Positions 53,539 through 64,000 of a stretch of DNA of 64,000 nucleotides are shown here, piece after piece. The DNA is taken from contig JBFMHE010000020.1 of assembly GCA_040752355.1 (NCBI GenBank), positions 1 to 64,000 of the forward strand, read 5' to 3'. The first letter of the stretch is position 1. Every line of letters begins with the position of its first letter. The position numbers and the translations under genes were made by a program. The DNA comes from Nitrospirota bacterium. GTDB lineage: Bacteria; Nitrospirota; Thermodesulfovibrionia; Thermodesulfovibrionales; Dissulfurispiraceae. The notes under the pieces are model-generated. The model was not told the DNA's origin and searched no databases. It saw nothing but the letters and a program-made list of their open reading frames with translations.

Positions 53539-53900
53539 AATCAGCCTCCTTATGGTATAAATTTACGCCAAAGGCGTAGTGGTAAGCAGCTGCACTCGGC
53601 CCGGTCACAATCAGAAGAAAATGGCTGTTCGATCTCGCTTGGTGATAAAGCGTCTTTGGTGTTTAGAGCAGAATGCCGTGGTCACCTATAGGGGATACGA
53701 AGGGAGGAGAGGAAGAGATACAGGCCATACGGATCATCTACGCGGTTCACCTCCTTGAATGCCTCGAGAGAGGCCTCGACGGCGTGAAAGCACATTCGCC
53801 TATGTACTCGTTTTACTTACTTAGTATCACAAATCGTACATTCGGGCAAGTTGTTCGACTCCACGGTGAGGCCACCACCGCAGTGGGGTCACACCGCAGT
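53539..53900. other. Gap between the truncated cytochrome gene and the small RAYT element
   Basis: 362 bp. A 15-mer ACCGCAGTGGGGTCA occurs twice (53877-53891, 53893-53907), the second copy running into the element's end. An 80-codon open frame (53673-53915) lacks a start signal and looks like debris. No other feature seen. Confidence 0.5.
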
Positions 53901-54139
53901 GGGGTCAGGTCTTGAATCTTGAATTCGTCGACCAGCTCCCCATAATCCTACTCACTGTAGAGCGCTTCCGCGCTCTTTTTCAGGCTATTGCTATGGCTCT
54001 ACAAGTCATTCAACACGATGGAGTTCCGCCCCGGCGGGTGGTGTCGCGATACACTGCCCCCTCATATTCGATTCTCAAGGGACGGGATTCTTTTATGCCC
54101 TAAGTAATAGCGAGAATTCAGGATTCAAGACCTGACCCC
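53901..54139. mobile_element. Internally deleted RAYT derivative (MITE-like, 239 bp)
   Basis: The left end (53901-53926) is identical to the RAYT left end; the right end (54114-54139) matches with one change. Internally, the segment just before the right end (GATACACTGCCCCCTCATATTCGATTCTCAAGG region) is homologous to the transposase start of the full element. It has no intact gene and must depend on the transposase in trans. Its right end abuts the Dam fragment. Confidence 0.85.
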
Positions 54140-54141
54140 AT

Positions 54142-54420
54142 TCACCATCCCCTAATCGTGTAATAGAAGTCCTCAGTGTTCTTATATGCTCGCAGGATTT
54201 TAATAAGGCCCTCAGGGTCGGTCTGCAAACTGATGTAAGTACAGATCAATTCTCTGTTTAAGTCTGAGAGAAATGCTTTTGTTGGCTTAATTGATAGGAA
54301 AATTGAGCCGCCGCCCAGAAAAGGTTCATGATAGTTTTTGAATCCATCCATAGGCAGAAACTTAGTAATATGACCTACAAGCCAGTTTTTACCACCAGCC
54401 CATCTCAAAAAAGGTTTCAC
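54142..54420 (-). pseudogene. 5' fragment of a Dam-type adenine methylase
   Basis: From GTG 54420: VKPFLRWAGGKNWLVGHI, HEPFLGGGSIFLSI and FLSDLNRELICTY, the SAM-binding motifs of the M.DpnII/Dam class (N6-adenine, GATC). The frame ends at YYTIRGW just before the right end of the small RAYT element, so the catalytic DPPY half is missing. An upstream extension of the frame crosses a terminator hairpin and is not coding. Confidence 0.75.
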
Positions 54421-54480
54421 TGTGCCTGTTGCTCTTATAGCCACTGTTCTCTTCGTGATACAGAACGAAATATTCCAATA

Positions 54481-54541
54481 AAAAAGGGCTGACCTCAAAG
54501 AGGACAGCCCCTTGCTCACCCTATGTGCAATACAGCCTTTG
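54481..54541. repeat. Copy of the gyrB terminator region at the far edge of the restriction island
   Basis: Stem GGGCTG.CCTC/GAGG.CAGCCC with A/T flanks, followed by ACCCTATGTGCAATACAGCC, then TTTG (54518-54541). The same hairpin and the same trailing 24 bases (one mismatch) lie next to the gyrB stop at 56592-56653. The hairpin is inverted between the copies while the trailing part is direct. Confidence 0.75.
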
Positions 54542-54547
54542 TATCGG

Positions 54548-54675
54548 TTTGCACAATTAATGAAAATTCCCCTTACGGCATTTCAATGACTTACAAGAAT
54601 TTTTTGCATAAATAATGAAAAGGTTTTTGCACATAAAGTGAAAAAAAACCGAAGAATTTGCATATAAAATGAAAA
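54548..54675. repeat. Four iteron-like palindromic repeats
   Basis: TTTGCAY-N5-RTGAAAA occurs at 54548-54566, 54603-54621, 54626-54644 and 54657-54675, all in the same orientation. Each is an imperfect palindrome. In copy 3 the arms are CAC/GTG; in copies 2 and 4 they are CAT/ATG, a compensatory change. Copy 1 has CAC/ATG. The spacing is irregular (55, 23, 31 bp), so it is not a CRISPR. Confidence 0.65.
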
Positions 54676-54847
54676 TTTCCGGAAGTTTTAGTTCTCCACG
54701 CAATTGTTAGCCAGGATGTCTATGATATATATGCTAATTTATATGATGCTTATTAAAGAATAGCTCGATCTTAAAAGTGATGGTTCTTATTGATGCAGCT
54801 TCCGATGTAGTTCCGTTAAAAGTGTTTCTCTTATTTTGAGTCAGTGA
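54676..54847. other. Rest of the gap before the small membrane protein
   Basis: Very AT-rich, no reading frame with a start signal, no repeat recognised. Confidence 0.35.
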
Positions 54848-55081
54848 CTAGCGCTGGGAATTGGAAGGGGAACTTTTTTTGTGGCTTTGCTTGGTTTTTT
54901 TGCTACCAGGACTGTCCTGCTTGCGATCTTGTTGAGGTTTTATCGTATTACTATTGGGACTACCCTGTTGCTGTTCTATTTGTCCTCCCTTTGATTGCGA
55001 ACTCTTCCATAAGGAGTATACATGCTGAAAGCCAAGAGTCAGGAGAATTCCAACGATTGCAGACACAATTGCCCATTCCAT
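54848..55081 (-). CDS. Small membrane protein of the restriction island
   Basis: 77 aa from MEWAIVSAIVGILLTLGFQHVYSLW: one N-terminal membrane helix followed by a polar Gln/Ser/Lys/Pro tail. AT-rich codons match the island. It could anchor at the membrane; no family recognised. A longer frame start (55129) lacks a ribosome site. Confidence 0.5.
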   Translation of the reverse strand: MEWAIVSAIVGILLTLGFQHVYSLWKSSQSKGGQIEQQQGSPNSNTIKPQQDRKQDSPGSKKTKQSHKKSSPSNSQR

Positions 55082-55296
55082 ATTGTGAGACCATGTTCCC
55101 CTGTCTGTTAGGGTTGCAGCGTGGTGCAACTCCTCATGCTTATTAGCGATTTTTAATTACTTCTTAGTGTAAGTTGAACATACTGGAAGTAGTTGTTTGA
55201 AATAACTTAAATATAACGAGGGCGATGTACTATAGTTGCTGGCTGTTACAAAAGAGCTTCCAGAAAGCTATAAATAAAATATTAAATCGTTCTCAG

Positions 55297-55962
55297 TTAC
55301 GGAAGATACCTTCGTTTCCTCTCGAAAAGAGAGACCACTCGCTGACTATGGTTCGCATATGTTGACCATGAGGGCGTGTAATCCTCAACCTCATTTCCCC
55401 ACTGATGCCAGTTTTTGCGTTTACCTCTAGCAAAAAGCTCAAGGTAAGGCCCAGGGCTGCATGCCTCGATAATTCCATAAAGCTCATCAGGCTTCCTTGA
55501 ATGTTCTCGTTTTTGTGATTTTATTATGTTCACTTGGCTTCTTCCAGGAGCAAGTGTCCTTAATTTGCCCCTTATACCAAAGAGAATCATTTCTGTCGTA
55601 TTACGGAAGTAAAAACCAACGCCACGGCCGTCTGGCCCGCCATCCTTACGAATTTTGTGCCAAATAATGTTTGTTTTATATTGAAAGCCCCATGCCTCCA
55701 TCACTTCCATTCCCTCTCTGAGCAATGCATTAGGTACCCACAGATACAGATGACTCTCCTCAGCAACAGCCAAAGAAACCGGTACCTCCTTAATTTCTTG
55801 AAGGGTAAGCGTTGAATATCTATTTAGCCTTTTGTGTTCGGGCGCCATTTTGCCGGTACGATTAGCAAACTGCCAAGGCGGGTCCGCTAAAATAGTACTA
55901 TATTTCTTTGACCCGATATATTTAATAAAATCTTCAGCTGGTTTTAACACACGCTCAGTCAT
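55297..55962 (-). CDS. MT-A70-family DNA N6-adenine methyltransferase
   Basis: 221 aa from ATG 55962 (GAGGAG upstream). The catalytic motif DPPW (STILADPPWQFANRTGKM) and the SAM region PDELYGIIEACSPGPYLELFAR are typical of MT-A70 enzymes, which methylate adenine N6. It begins 2 bp after the stop of the BglII-like endonuclease gene and is its likely partner in a type II system. AT-rich codons. Confidence 0.9.
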   Translation of the reverse strand: MTERVLKPAEDFIKYIGSKKYSTILADPPWQFANRTGKMAPEHKRLNRYSTLTLQEIKEVPVSLAVAEESHLYLWVPNALLREGMEVMEAWGFQYKTNIIWHKIRKDGGPDGRGVGFYFRNTTEMILFGIRGKLRTLAPGRSQVNIIKSQKREHSRKPDELYGIIEACSPGPYLELFARGKRKNWHQWGNEVEDYTPSWSTYANHSQRVVSLFERKRRYLP

Positions 55963-55964
55963 AT

Positions 55965-56555
55965 TTAGCACTCCTCATCATATAATTTCTTGCTTATCCC
56001 AAAAACGAGAATCGGACACCCGCCACCACTCCCGCCCTCTACTCTTGGTTTCAATTTTGATATATGAGTTGTTGATTGCCCATATGATGAGCCTCTACCT
56101 AAATCATTGAATAATTCTTGGAGATGATCACATCTTGTTATAATTACCCCAACACTGACCGTTCTCAACTCAAATAATAAGCGAAAATTATTCAAATCTC
56201 GATCAAAAAATGGATCCTTATTATTCCATTCAATTTCCAATGCCACTCTATTTTTGAAGCAGTCGACCTTGTGCGTGGGAGAATCCATTATATGCTCATC
56301 TACTTTTACCGATGTGGAGAATTTTTTCTCTACCCAACCACGCGCATATAAGAAATCATCTATTGCTTTTGATACAGACGACTTGCTTCCTCCCCCGACA
56401 GTAATCCAACTCTTGCAGAAACGAAACTGTTTTAATAAATCTATGATATCCTGCCATTCTGAAGGAAAATCCTGCGCCAAGATAGCGCAGGCATGCTTCC
56501 ATTCATAGACTTCATAATTCTCTAAGATAAATTCAGGTAAAAGCTCTTTGCCCAT
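55965..56555 (-). CDS. BglII/BstYI-like type II restriction endonuclease
   Basis: 196 aa from MGKELLPEF (ATG 56567 is an alternative). The PD-(D/E)xK-like core is visible: HKVDCFKNRVALEIEWNNKDPFFDRDLNNFRLLF, and the C-terminal GGCPILVFGI. The match to the BglII family (recognition of AGATCT/RGATCY-type sites) is based on remembered motif order and the MT-A70 partner. Specificity cannot be read from the sequence. Confidence 0.75.
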   Translation of the reverse strand: MGKELLPEFILENYEVYEWKHACAILAQDFPSEWQDIIDLLKQFRFCKSWITVGGGSKSSVSKAIDDFLYARGWVEKKFSTSVKVDEHIMDSPTHKVDCFKNRVALEIEWNNKDPFFDRDLNNFRLLFELRTVSVGVIITRCDHLQELFNDLGRGSSYGQSTTHISKLKPRVEGGSGGGCPILVFGISKKLYDEEC

Positions 56556-56591
56556 TATGGCCCCCAACTATATAGAAAGCTTCAAACATAC

Positions 56592-56653
56592 AAAAAGGGG
56601 CTGTCCTCTTTGAGGTCAGCCCCTTTTTTACCCTATGTGCAATACAACCTTTG
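56592..56653 (-). terminator. gyrB terminator and island border repeat
   Basis: GGGGCTG-t-CCTC, TTT loop, GAGG-t-CAGCCCC flanked by A5 and T6 (56592-56629) terminates gyrB on the minus strand and the island on the plus strand. The adjacent ACCCTATGTGCAATACAACC (56630-56649), then TTTG, is the direct-repeat partner of 54518-54541. Confidence 0.85.
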
Positions 56654-56657
56654 CACT

Positions 56658-59102
<2,445 letters not shown>

Positions 59103-59201
59103 TTACGACATCCTGTCTGCTGCCTGCCGCTTGTTTCTTATTTCTCTGTTTTCAATTCCTTGTTTTTACCGTTCACGCATTACGCATTACGCTTCACGTC
59201 C

Positions 59202-60311
59202 TTACAGGCGCATGGGCATTACTACGTATTTATAATCCTCCCTGCCGTCCTCCATGATGAGGGTGGGGCTCAGGGGCTCATTGAGCTTCAGCATGATCTT
59301 TTCCGAATCCATGACGCCGAGCGCATCGAGAATGTAGCGGGCGTTGAAGGCGAGCGTCAGGGGATCGCCGTTATACTCCACGCCGAATTCGTCCTTTGCC
59401 TCGCCCACGTCCGGATTGGAGGCGGAGATGCTGAGGCTGTTGTCGCCGATGTCGACCTTCACGGCGCTGCTCCGCTCCCTGCTCATGATCGAGACCCTCC
59501 TCAGCGACTTGGCGAAGGTCTGGCGGTCGAGGAGCAGGGTCTTGTCGCTGTTCGCGGGGATCACCTGCTCGTAGTTCGGGTAGGTGCCCTCGATCAGCCG
59601 GGTCAGGAACTGAATCGCATCGATGGTGAAGAGGACATGGTTCTTCCCGATCAGGAGTTTCACCGTCTTCTGTTCGTCGCTCAGGAACCGCCGGAGCTCC
59701 GAGAGCGACTTCCGGGAGAAGATGACCCGCTTCTCCTCCTTGGGTTTCGAGCCGATCGTCTTTTTCGAGAGCGCCAGGCGGTGGCCGTCGGTGCCGACGA
59801 CGGTCAGGGAGCCGTCGGGCTTTATATTGAAGAGCAGGCCGTTCAGCACATAGCGCGTGTCCGACTCGCCGGCGGCATAGAGGGTCTTGTCGATCATCTC
59901 GAGGAGGAGCGCTGAGTCGAGCTCCATCTCCTCGGCAGCCCCCGACTCAGCGAGCGACGGCCAGACCGGGAACTCCTCGAAGGGCAGGCAGGCGAGACGG
60001 AAGCTGCTCTTGCCGGACTTCACCTTCAGCCACTTGGCGTCGGCAGACTCGAGCACCACCTCGTCGTCCATCTCCCTCACGATCTCGAAGAGCTTCTTTG
60101 CAGGGACGCAGACCTTGCCGTCTTCGCCGACGGTGAGGGTGATCGGCTCCTTGAAGGCGGTCTCGAGATCGGTCGCAGTGATATATGATCCCCCCTGCTC
60201 GGCGACGAGGAGAAAGTGGCTCAGGATCGGCATGGTATTCTTTTTCTCGACGATGTTCTGGATATCCGAGAGTTTCTTCTGCAACTCGGCGCGTTCTACG
60301 GTTACCTTCAT
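59202..60311 (-). CDS. dnaN: DNA polymerase III beta sliding clamp
   Basis: 369 aa, three clamp domains. KVTVERAELQKKLSDIQNIVEKKNTMPILSHFLLVAEQGG, NGLLFNIKPDGSLTVVGTDGHRLALSKK and the end YKYVVMPMRL are diagnostic. The ring tethers polymerases and repair proteins to DNA. GGGAG precedes the ATG. 45 bp separate it from dnaA, so the genes are probably co-transcribed from the dnaA side. Confidence 0.98.
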   Translation of the reverse strand: MKVTVERAELQKKLSDIQNIVEKKNTMPILSHFLLVAEQGGSYITATDLETAFKEPITLTVGEDGKVCVPAKKLFEIVREMDDEVVLESADAKWLKVKSGKSSFRLACLPFEEFPVWPSLAESGAAEEMELDSALLLEMIDKTLYAAGESDTRYVLNGLLFNIKPDGSLTVVGTDGHRLALSKKTIGSKPKEEKRVIFSRKSLSELRRFLSDEQKTVKLLIGKNHVLFTIDAIQFLTRLIEGTYPNYEQVIPANSDKTLLLDRQTFAKSLRRVSIMSRERSSAVKVDIGDNSLSISASNPDVGEAKDEFGVEYNGDPLTLAFNARYILDALGVMDSEKIMLKLNEPLSPTLIMEDGREDYKYVVMPMRL

Positions 60312-60356
60312 CTGCTCCCTCCGTTTATCATCCCTGTAACGTCCCTAAGGGGAACG

Positions 60357-61700
60357 TTAAAAACCGGTAATTCTCTTCTTCAGCTGCTCTATGTTCCTGT
60401 TGAGATGCTCGTCCTTGTTCCGCCGCTCCTCGATCTGGCGGCAGGCGTAGATGACGGTCGCATGGTCCTTGCCGCCGAAGTACTTCCCGATCTCGCTCAG
60501 CGAGAGATTGGTGAGCTGCTTGGCGATGAACATGGCGACCTGGCGCGCGCTCGCGATCTCCTTGGTCCTCTTCTTCGCCTTGAGGTCCTGGAGCTTGATG
60601 CCGAAATACTCGCAGACCGCCTTCTGTATGCCCTCGACCGTGACCGGCCGCTCCTCCTCGGCGATGAGGTCCTTCAGCACCACCTTTGCCATGGCCGTGT
60701 CGATGGGCGTGTTCGTGAGCGAGGCGTGGGCGCCGAGCTTGATGAGGCAGCCCTCGAGCTCCCGGATGTTCGACTTTACCCGCGTGGCGATGAAGTAGGC
60801 GACCTCGTCGGGAATGACCATCTTCTCGGCCGCCGCCTTCTTCAAGATGATGGCGACTTTCGTCTCGACCTCGGGGGCCTGGATGTCAGCGATGAGCCCC
60901 ATGCTGAAGCGCGACCTGAGGCGGTCGGTGATGTCCGCGATCTCCATGGGCGCCCGGTCGCTCGAGATCACGATCTGGCGCTGCTTCTCGTAGAGGGAGT
61001 TGAAGGTATGGAAGAACTCCTCCTGGGTCGTCGTCTTGTTAGCGATGAACTGGATATCGTCGATCAGCATCACATCCACGTTGCGGTACTTCTCCTTGAA
61101 GTCCGCCATCTTCTCGTGGCGCAGGGCGGAGATCACCTCGTTGGTGAACTGCTCGGCAGAGACGCAGCAGATCGTCTTTTCGGGAAGCTTGTCCGCTATG
61201 GCGTTGCCGATGGCGTTCATGAGATGGGTCTTGCCGAGCCCAACCCCTCCGTAGATGAAGAGGGGATTATACGCAACCCCCGGGTTTTCGGCGACCCTCC
61301 GCGAGGCGGCATGGGCGAACTGGTTCGAGGGCCCGACCACGAACGTATCGAAGGTGTAGCGGGGGTTCAGGTGGATCCCTTTGATCGCCAGTTTGTTCTT
61401 CCTGTTCTCGAGCTTGCTGTCCATCTTTTTCAGCGCCGCGTCTTCCTTCTCGACGATACGGTACTTCACCGACACCGGGTAGCCGAGGGGGCCCTCCATC
61501 GCCTCGGAGAGGAGCGAGGGATAGTAGTCCTCGACCCACTCCCTGAAAAAGCGGTTCGGGATGCCTACGGTCAGCACCCGGTCCTTGAGGCTGATGAGCC
61601 GCATCGGCTTGAACCACAATTCGAAAAGGCTTTCGCCCACGCGTTCCGAGATCTTCGACAGACTGTTATGCCAGAGCTCCTCTATGTTCACGACACTCAC
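60357..61700 (-). CDS. dnaA: Chromosomal replication initiator DnaA
   Basis: 447 aa. Domain I (NIEELWHNSLSKISERVGESLFELWF), the AAA+ with Walker A GGVGLGKTH and Walker B MLIDDIQFI, and the DnaA-box-binding HTH signature GKDHATVIYACRQIEERR. GTG 61700 has GGAG about 10 nt upstream; GTG 61691 is the alternative. It initiates replication at DnaA boxes, probably in the gap upstream. Confidence 0.97.
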   Translation of the reverse strand: MSVVNIEELWHNSLSKISERVGESLFELWFKPMRLISLKDRVLTVGIPNRFFREWVEDYYPSLLSEAMEGPLGYPVSVKYRIVEKEDAALKKMDSKLENRKNKLAIKGIHLNPRYTFDTFVVGPSNQFAHAASRRVAENPGVAYNPLFIYGGVGLGKTHLMNAIGNAIADKLPEKTICCVSAEQFTNEVISALRHEKMADFKEKYRNVDVMLIDDIQFIANKTTTQEEFFHTFNSLYEKQRQIVISSDRAPMEIADITDRLRSRFSMGLIADIQAPEVETKVAIILKKAAAEKMVIPDEVAYFIATRVKSNIRELEGCLIKLGAHASLTNTPIDTAMAKVVLKDLIAEEERPVTVEGIQKAVCEYFGIKLQDLKAKKRTKEIASARQVAMFIAKQLTNLSLSEIGKYFGGKDHATVIYACRQIEERRNKDEHLNRNIEQLKKRITGF

Positions 61701-61718
61701 GACGCACGATCTCCACAA

Positions 61719-62073
61719 GTAACAGGCACTGCGCTTAGACCCGTTCTGAATACAATGCTATAGGGAAGAATCCCCCCCGAAGATGAACGACGCCTCATCA
61801 CGTTACTAACAGAATGTTCACAATTGTTAATAACCGATGTTTTTCGGCATGCTCATTATATCTTATATGTTTATAGAAGGGCAATAAATTGTTGACCGGC
61901 CTGTGTACAAGCCGACCCGCCGGCAGGCGCCCCCCTGCCTGTCGGCAACGAGCCGCCGCTTTTTTTCTTAGAAACCTCTGAATGAAAAGTATTTTTTATA
62001 CTTCCCCACATTTTCACCCCGTCTATTACTACTATCTTTAACTGCATAAAACAGAGTAGTAGAGAGCCTTCTT
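61719..62073. other. Putative replication origin (oriC) upstream of dnaA
   Basis: 355 bp of non-coding DNA between dnaA and prfB. AT-rich stretches (around 61855-61875 and 61985-62010) could unwind. A DnaA-box-like TGTGTACAA lies at 61902-61910 and a weaker CCCCACA near 62016. A long stem GCCGGCAGGC/GCCTGTCGGC (61919-61946) precedes a T-run. Strong repeated DnaA boxes are not evident, so the call is tentative. Confidence 0.45.
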
Positions 62074-63196
62074 TCATGCCTCTTTTCCCATCCTGGCGTT
62101 AAGAATTCCTTTAATGAAAGGATCGATCCCGCCATCGAGCACCGCCTCGACATTACCGATCTCTATGCCCGTCCGGTGGTCTTTCACCAGCTGGTAGGGC
62201 TGGAGCGTGTACGACCTGATCTGGTTGCCCCAGGAGATGTCCTTCTTGTCTCCGACGATGTCTTCCATCCTCTTTTCTTTCTCTTTTATCGCGATATCGT
62301 AAAGCCTCGACCTGAGGATTTTCATGGCCCTCTCCCTGTTCCGGTGCTGGGAGCGCTCGCTCTGGCAGCTGATGATGATCCCGGTGGGGAGGTGCGTGAG
62401 CCTCACTGCCGAGGAGACCTTGTTCACATGCTGTCCGCCTGCGCCCGAGGCCCTGAAGGTATCGATCTTGAGGTCCTCTTCCCTGATCTCTATCCCTGGT
62501 CCCGGGGCGTCGTCCTTTATCTCGGGGTAGACGAGCACTGCCGAGAAGGAGGTGTGCCTCCTCTTCGCCTGGTCGAAGGGCGATATCCGCACCAGGCGGT
62601 GAATGCCCGCCTCGCCTTTGAGATAGCCGTAGGCGTACGATCCCTCAACCGAGAAGGTGGCTCCCTTGATCCCCGCCTCTTCGCCCGGCTGTGAGTCGAT
62701 GACCTCGGTGGCATAGCCGTGCCGTTCAGCCCACCTGAGATACATGCGCATGAGCATCTGGGCCCAGTCCTGGCTCTCGATGCCTCCGGCGCCCGGGTGA
62801 ATGGTGATGATGGCGTTGTTCTTGTCGAGCTCGCCCGAGAGGAGCATCTTGAGCTCCAGGTCCTCGAGCTCTCTCTTGAGCGCCTCGGTCTCGTTCCGGA
62901 GCTCCTCGAGAAATATATCCCCTTCCTCCTCGTTCAGGACGCTCAGGGATGACTCGAGATACTGCGCCTTGCCGAGTAGCGCTTCGACGGGTTGGAGTGA
63001 TTCGAGGATGTCGGCTTTGTTTTTGTTGAGTTCTTTCAGCTTTTCAGGGGAAGACCAGACGTCCTCGGAAGAGAGCTCGGTGTCGATCTCAGCGAGCCGG
63101 TGCTGCAGCCGTTCTACATCAAAGATAACCTCTGAGCGAAAGCACCTTTTCCTTTATGCGCGCCACGTCCTCTTTCAATTCATTCTGCAACAGCAT
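62074..63196 (-). CDS. prfB: Peptide chain release factor 2, with programmed +1 frameshift
   Basis: 373 aa, from ATG 63196. After 25 codons an in-frame TGA (63121-63119) follows AGA GGT TAT CTT, the known shift signal; +1 slippage on CTT gives LDVERLQ and on. The TGA is codon 26, as in E. coli. Later: SPF (stop recognition) in [10 protein letters not shown] and GGQ in [20 protein letters not shown]2 reads UGA and UAA; the frameshift makes its synthesis self-limiting. Confidence 0.97.
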
Positions 63197-63214
63197 TCTC
63201 CCGTTCCTCCCTTT

Positions 63215-64000
63215 TTATAATTTATTTATTCTCCCGATCAGCAGCAGCAGCGAGCCCACGATGCAGAGATAGGCGAAGATGTCGCCGTATTTGGTGTAGG
63301 GCGCGAGGGTGCTGTCGGTCCTTACATCATGCACGCTGAACGTCCTCTCGAAGAGGCCCGTCTTCTTCACGATCCTGCCGTTGCTGTCGATGAAGCCCGA
63401 TATGCCGGTGTTGGCCGAGCGTACCAGCGGCTTCCTGTTCTCGACCGCCCTGAAGACCGCCATGCTGAAGTGCTGCGCCGGGCCATAGGTCCTGCCGAAC
63501 CAGGCGTCGTTGGTGATGTTTACCATGAAGTCGCCGCCCCTCGCATAGAACTTCCTGACCATCCCGGGAAATATGATCTCATAGCAGATGAGCGTCCCGA
63601 AACTGCCGAACGGGGTGATCGCCTTGATGTAGCTCTCCCCCGGCAGGTAATCACCGATCGCACCGGTCAGGTCAACAACAGAGAGCAAGCCCCTGAGCGG
63701 GACGAACTCTCCAAACGGGACCAAATGTATTTTATCATAAATGTAGGTTGTATTTCCATATTTATCAAGGAGAATTGCGCTGTTGGCATACGCCGGACCG
63801 GCCTCGGTGCTCTTCTTCGTCACCCCGCCGAAGAGCAGGTAGGCGTTCAGCTCCTGCTGGAAGGAGACGAGGTAGTCCGACCACTCCTTATGCGTCCTGA
63901 AATAGAAGGGAACCGCTGTTTCGGGCCAGACGATAAGCGCGGGGTTGTACCGGGCAGCCTCGAAAGAGAGAGCGCGATAGGTATCGACCACCGCCTGCTG
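63215..64000 (-). CDS. lnt: Apolipoprotein N-acyltransferase (5' truncated by window edge)
   Basis: C-terminal 262 residues of Lnt; the frame continues past 64000. The nitrilase-type triad is Glu in IVWPETAVPF, Lys in DKIHLVPFGEFVP and Cys in LICYEIIFPGMVR, followed by NITNDAWFGRTYGPAQH. A C-terminal membrane helix (AYLCIVGSLLLLIGRINK) follows. The enzyme adds the third acyl chain to lipoproteins in the inner membrane, in keeping with the many lipoproteins in this window. 18 bp separate it from prfB. Confidence 0.96.
   Translation of the reverse strand, partial: QQAVVDTYRALSFEAARYNPALIVWPETAVPFYFRTHKEWSDYLVSFQQELNAYLLFGGVTKKSTEAGPAYANSAILLDKYGNTTYIYDKIHLVPFGEFVPLRGLLSVVDLTGAIGDYLPGESYIKAITPFGSFGTLICYEIIFPGMVRKFYARGGDFMVNITNDAWFGRTYGPAQHFSMAVFRAVENRKPLVRSANTGISGFIDSNGRIVKKTGLFERTFSVHDVRTDSTLAPYTKYGDIFAYLCIVGSLLLLIGRINKL

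Noticed and set aside
53673-53915. 80-codon open frame between the cytochrome fragment and the small RAYT element
   Set aside because: No ribosome site, no recognisable motif, and its end lies within the mobile element; treated as debris.
54421-54519. N-terminal extension of the Dam-type frame
   Set aside because: It reads through the terminator hairpin copy; the conserved Dam start begins at the GTG at 54420.
54548-54675. CRISPR-like repeats
   Set aside because: Units are short (19 bp), irregularly spaced and internally palindromic; no equal-length spacers and no cas gene.

Overview
The window is a bacterial chromosome segment that includes a probable replication-origin region. Host DNA is GC-rich and densely packed, with codon use strongly biased to C/G in third positions. 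The gene set includes a symporter-fused histidine kinase with two sigma-54 activators, HD-GYP and HDOD proteins, a multiheme cytochrome with repeated CxxCH motifs, a UPF0182 protein and a GSU3473-like protein. This suits an anaerobic Nitrospirota or Desulfobacterota (Geobacter-like) bacterium. The assignment is an inference from gene content; no rRNA or tRNA gene was seen.

Layout. 1-9.8 kb (minus): 3' truncated cheA, two NtrC-type regulators, an SSS-transporter/histidine kinase fusion, a small membrane protein and gyrA. The kinase and regulator genes are tightly packed behind gyrA. 10-25.5 kb: an ABC-2 exporter, several lipoproteins, a fused transporter/spermidine-synthase-like protein, a pseudouridine synthase, a cereblon-like CULT protein, a YkgJ cysteine-cluster protein, a flavodoxin, a cold-shock protein, UPF0182 and small conserved proteins. 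25.6-35.1 kb: accessory region. It has an AT-rich DUF488 pair inserted beside a truncated DUF488-like gene, a MNT/HEPN pair, a phosphoesterase, a lipid kinase, a YgbA-type gene behind an FNR/HcpR-like operator, a Mug glycosylase, and a decayed type I restriction locus (hsdM and DUF1016 nuclease intact, hsdS and hsdR fused by deletion). 35.6-51.2 kb: a methyltransferase, small membrane proteins behind a sigma-54 promoter, citrate synthase, a CBS protein, HDOD and HD-GYP-like signalling proteins, a PRC-barrel protein, a cupin, a stand-alone RNA polymerase beta-prime-like domain, a multiheme cytochrome and an HD-GYP phosphodiesterase.

51.2-56.6 kb is a second accessory zone. A REP-associated tyrosine transposase (RAYT) sits between perfect 26-bp inverted repeats. 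A 239-bp internally deleted copy with the same ends lies 0.9 kb away. Together they truncate a cytochrome-like gene and a Dam methylase and rewrite the N terminus of an M48 protease. Next to them a BglII-like restriction-modification island lies between two copies of the gyrB terminator, with four palindromic iteron-like repeats. 56.6-64 kb: gyrB, dnaN, dnaA, a putative oriC, prfB with its programmed frameshift, and 5' truncated lnt.

The least expected items are the iteron array with covarying arms, the RAYT family that supplies new coding ends to host genes, the free-standing beta-prime-like domain, the bacterial CULT protein, and a repeated pattern of -10 elements 6-9 nt before start codons, which implies many leaderless transcripts.
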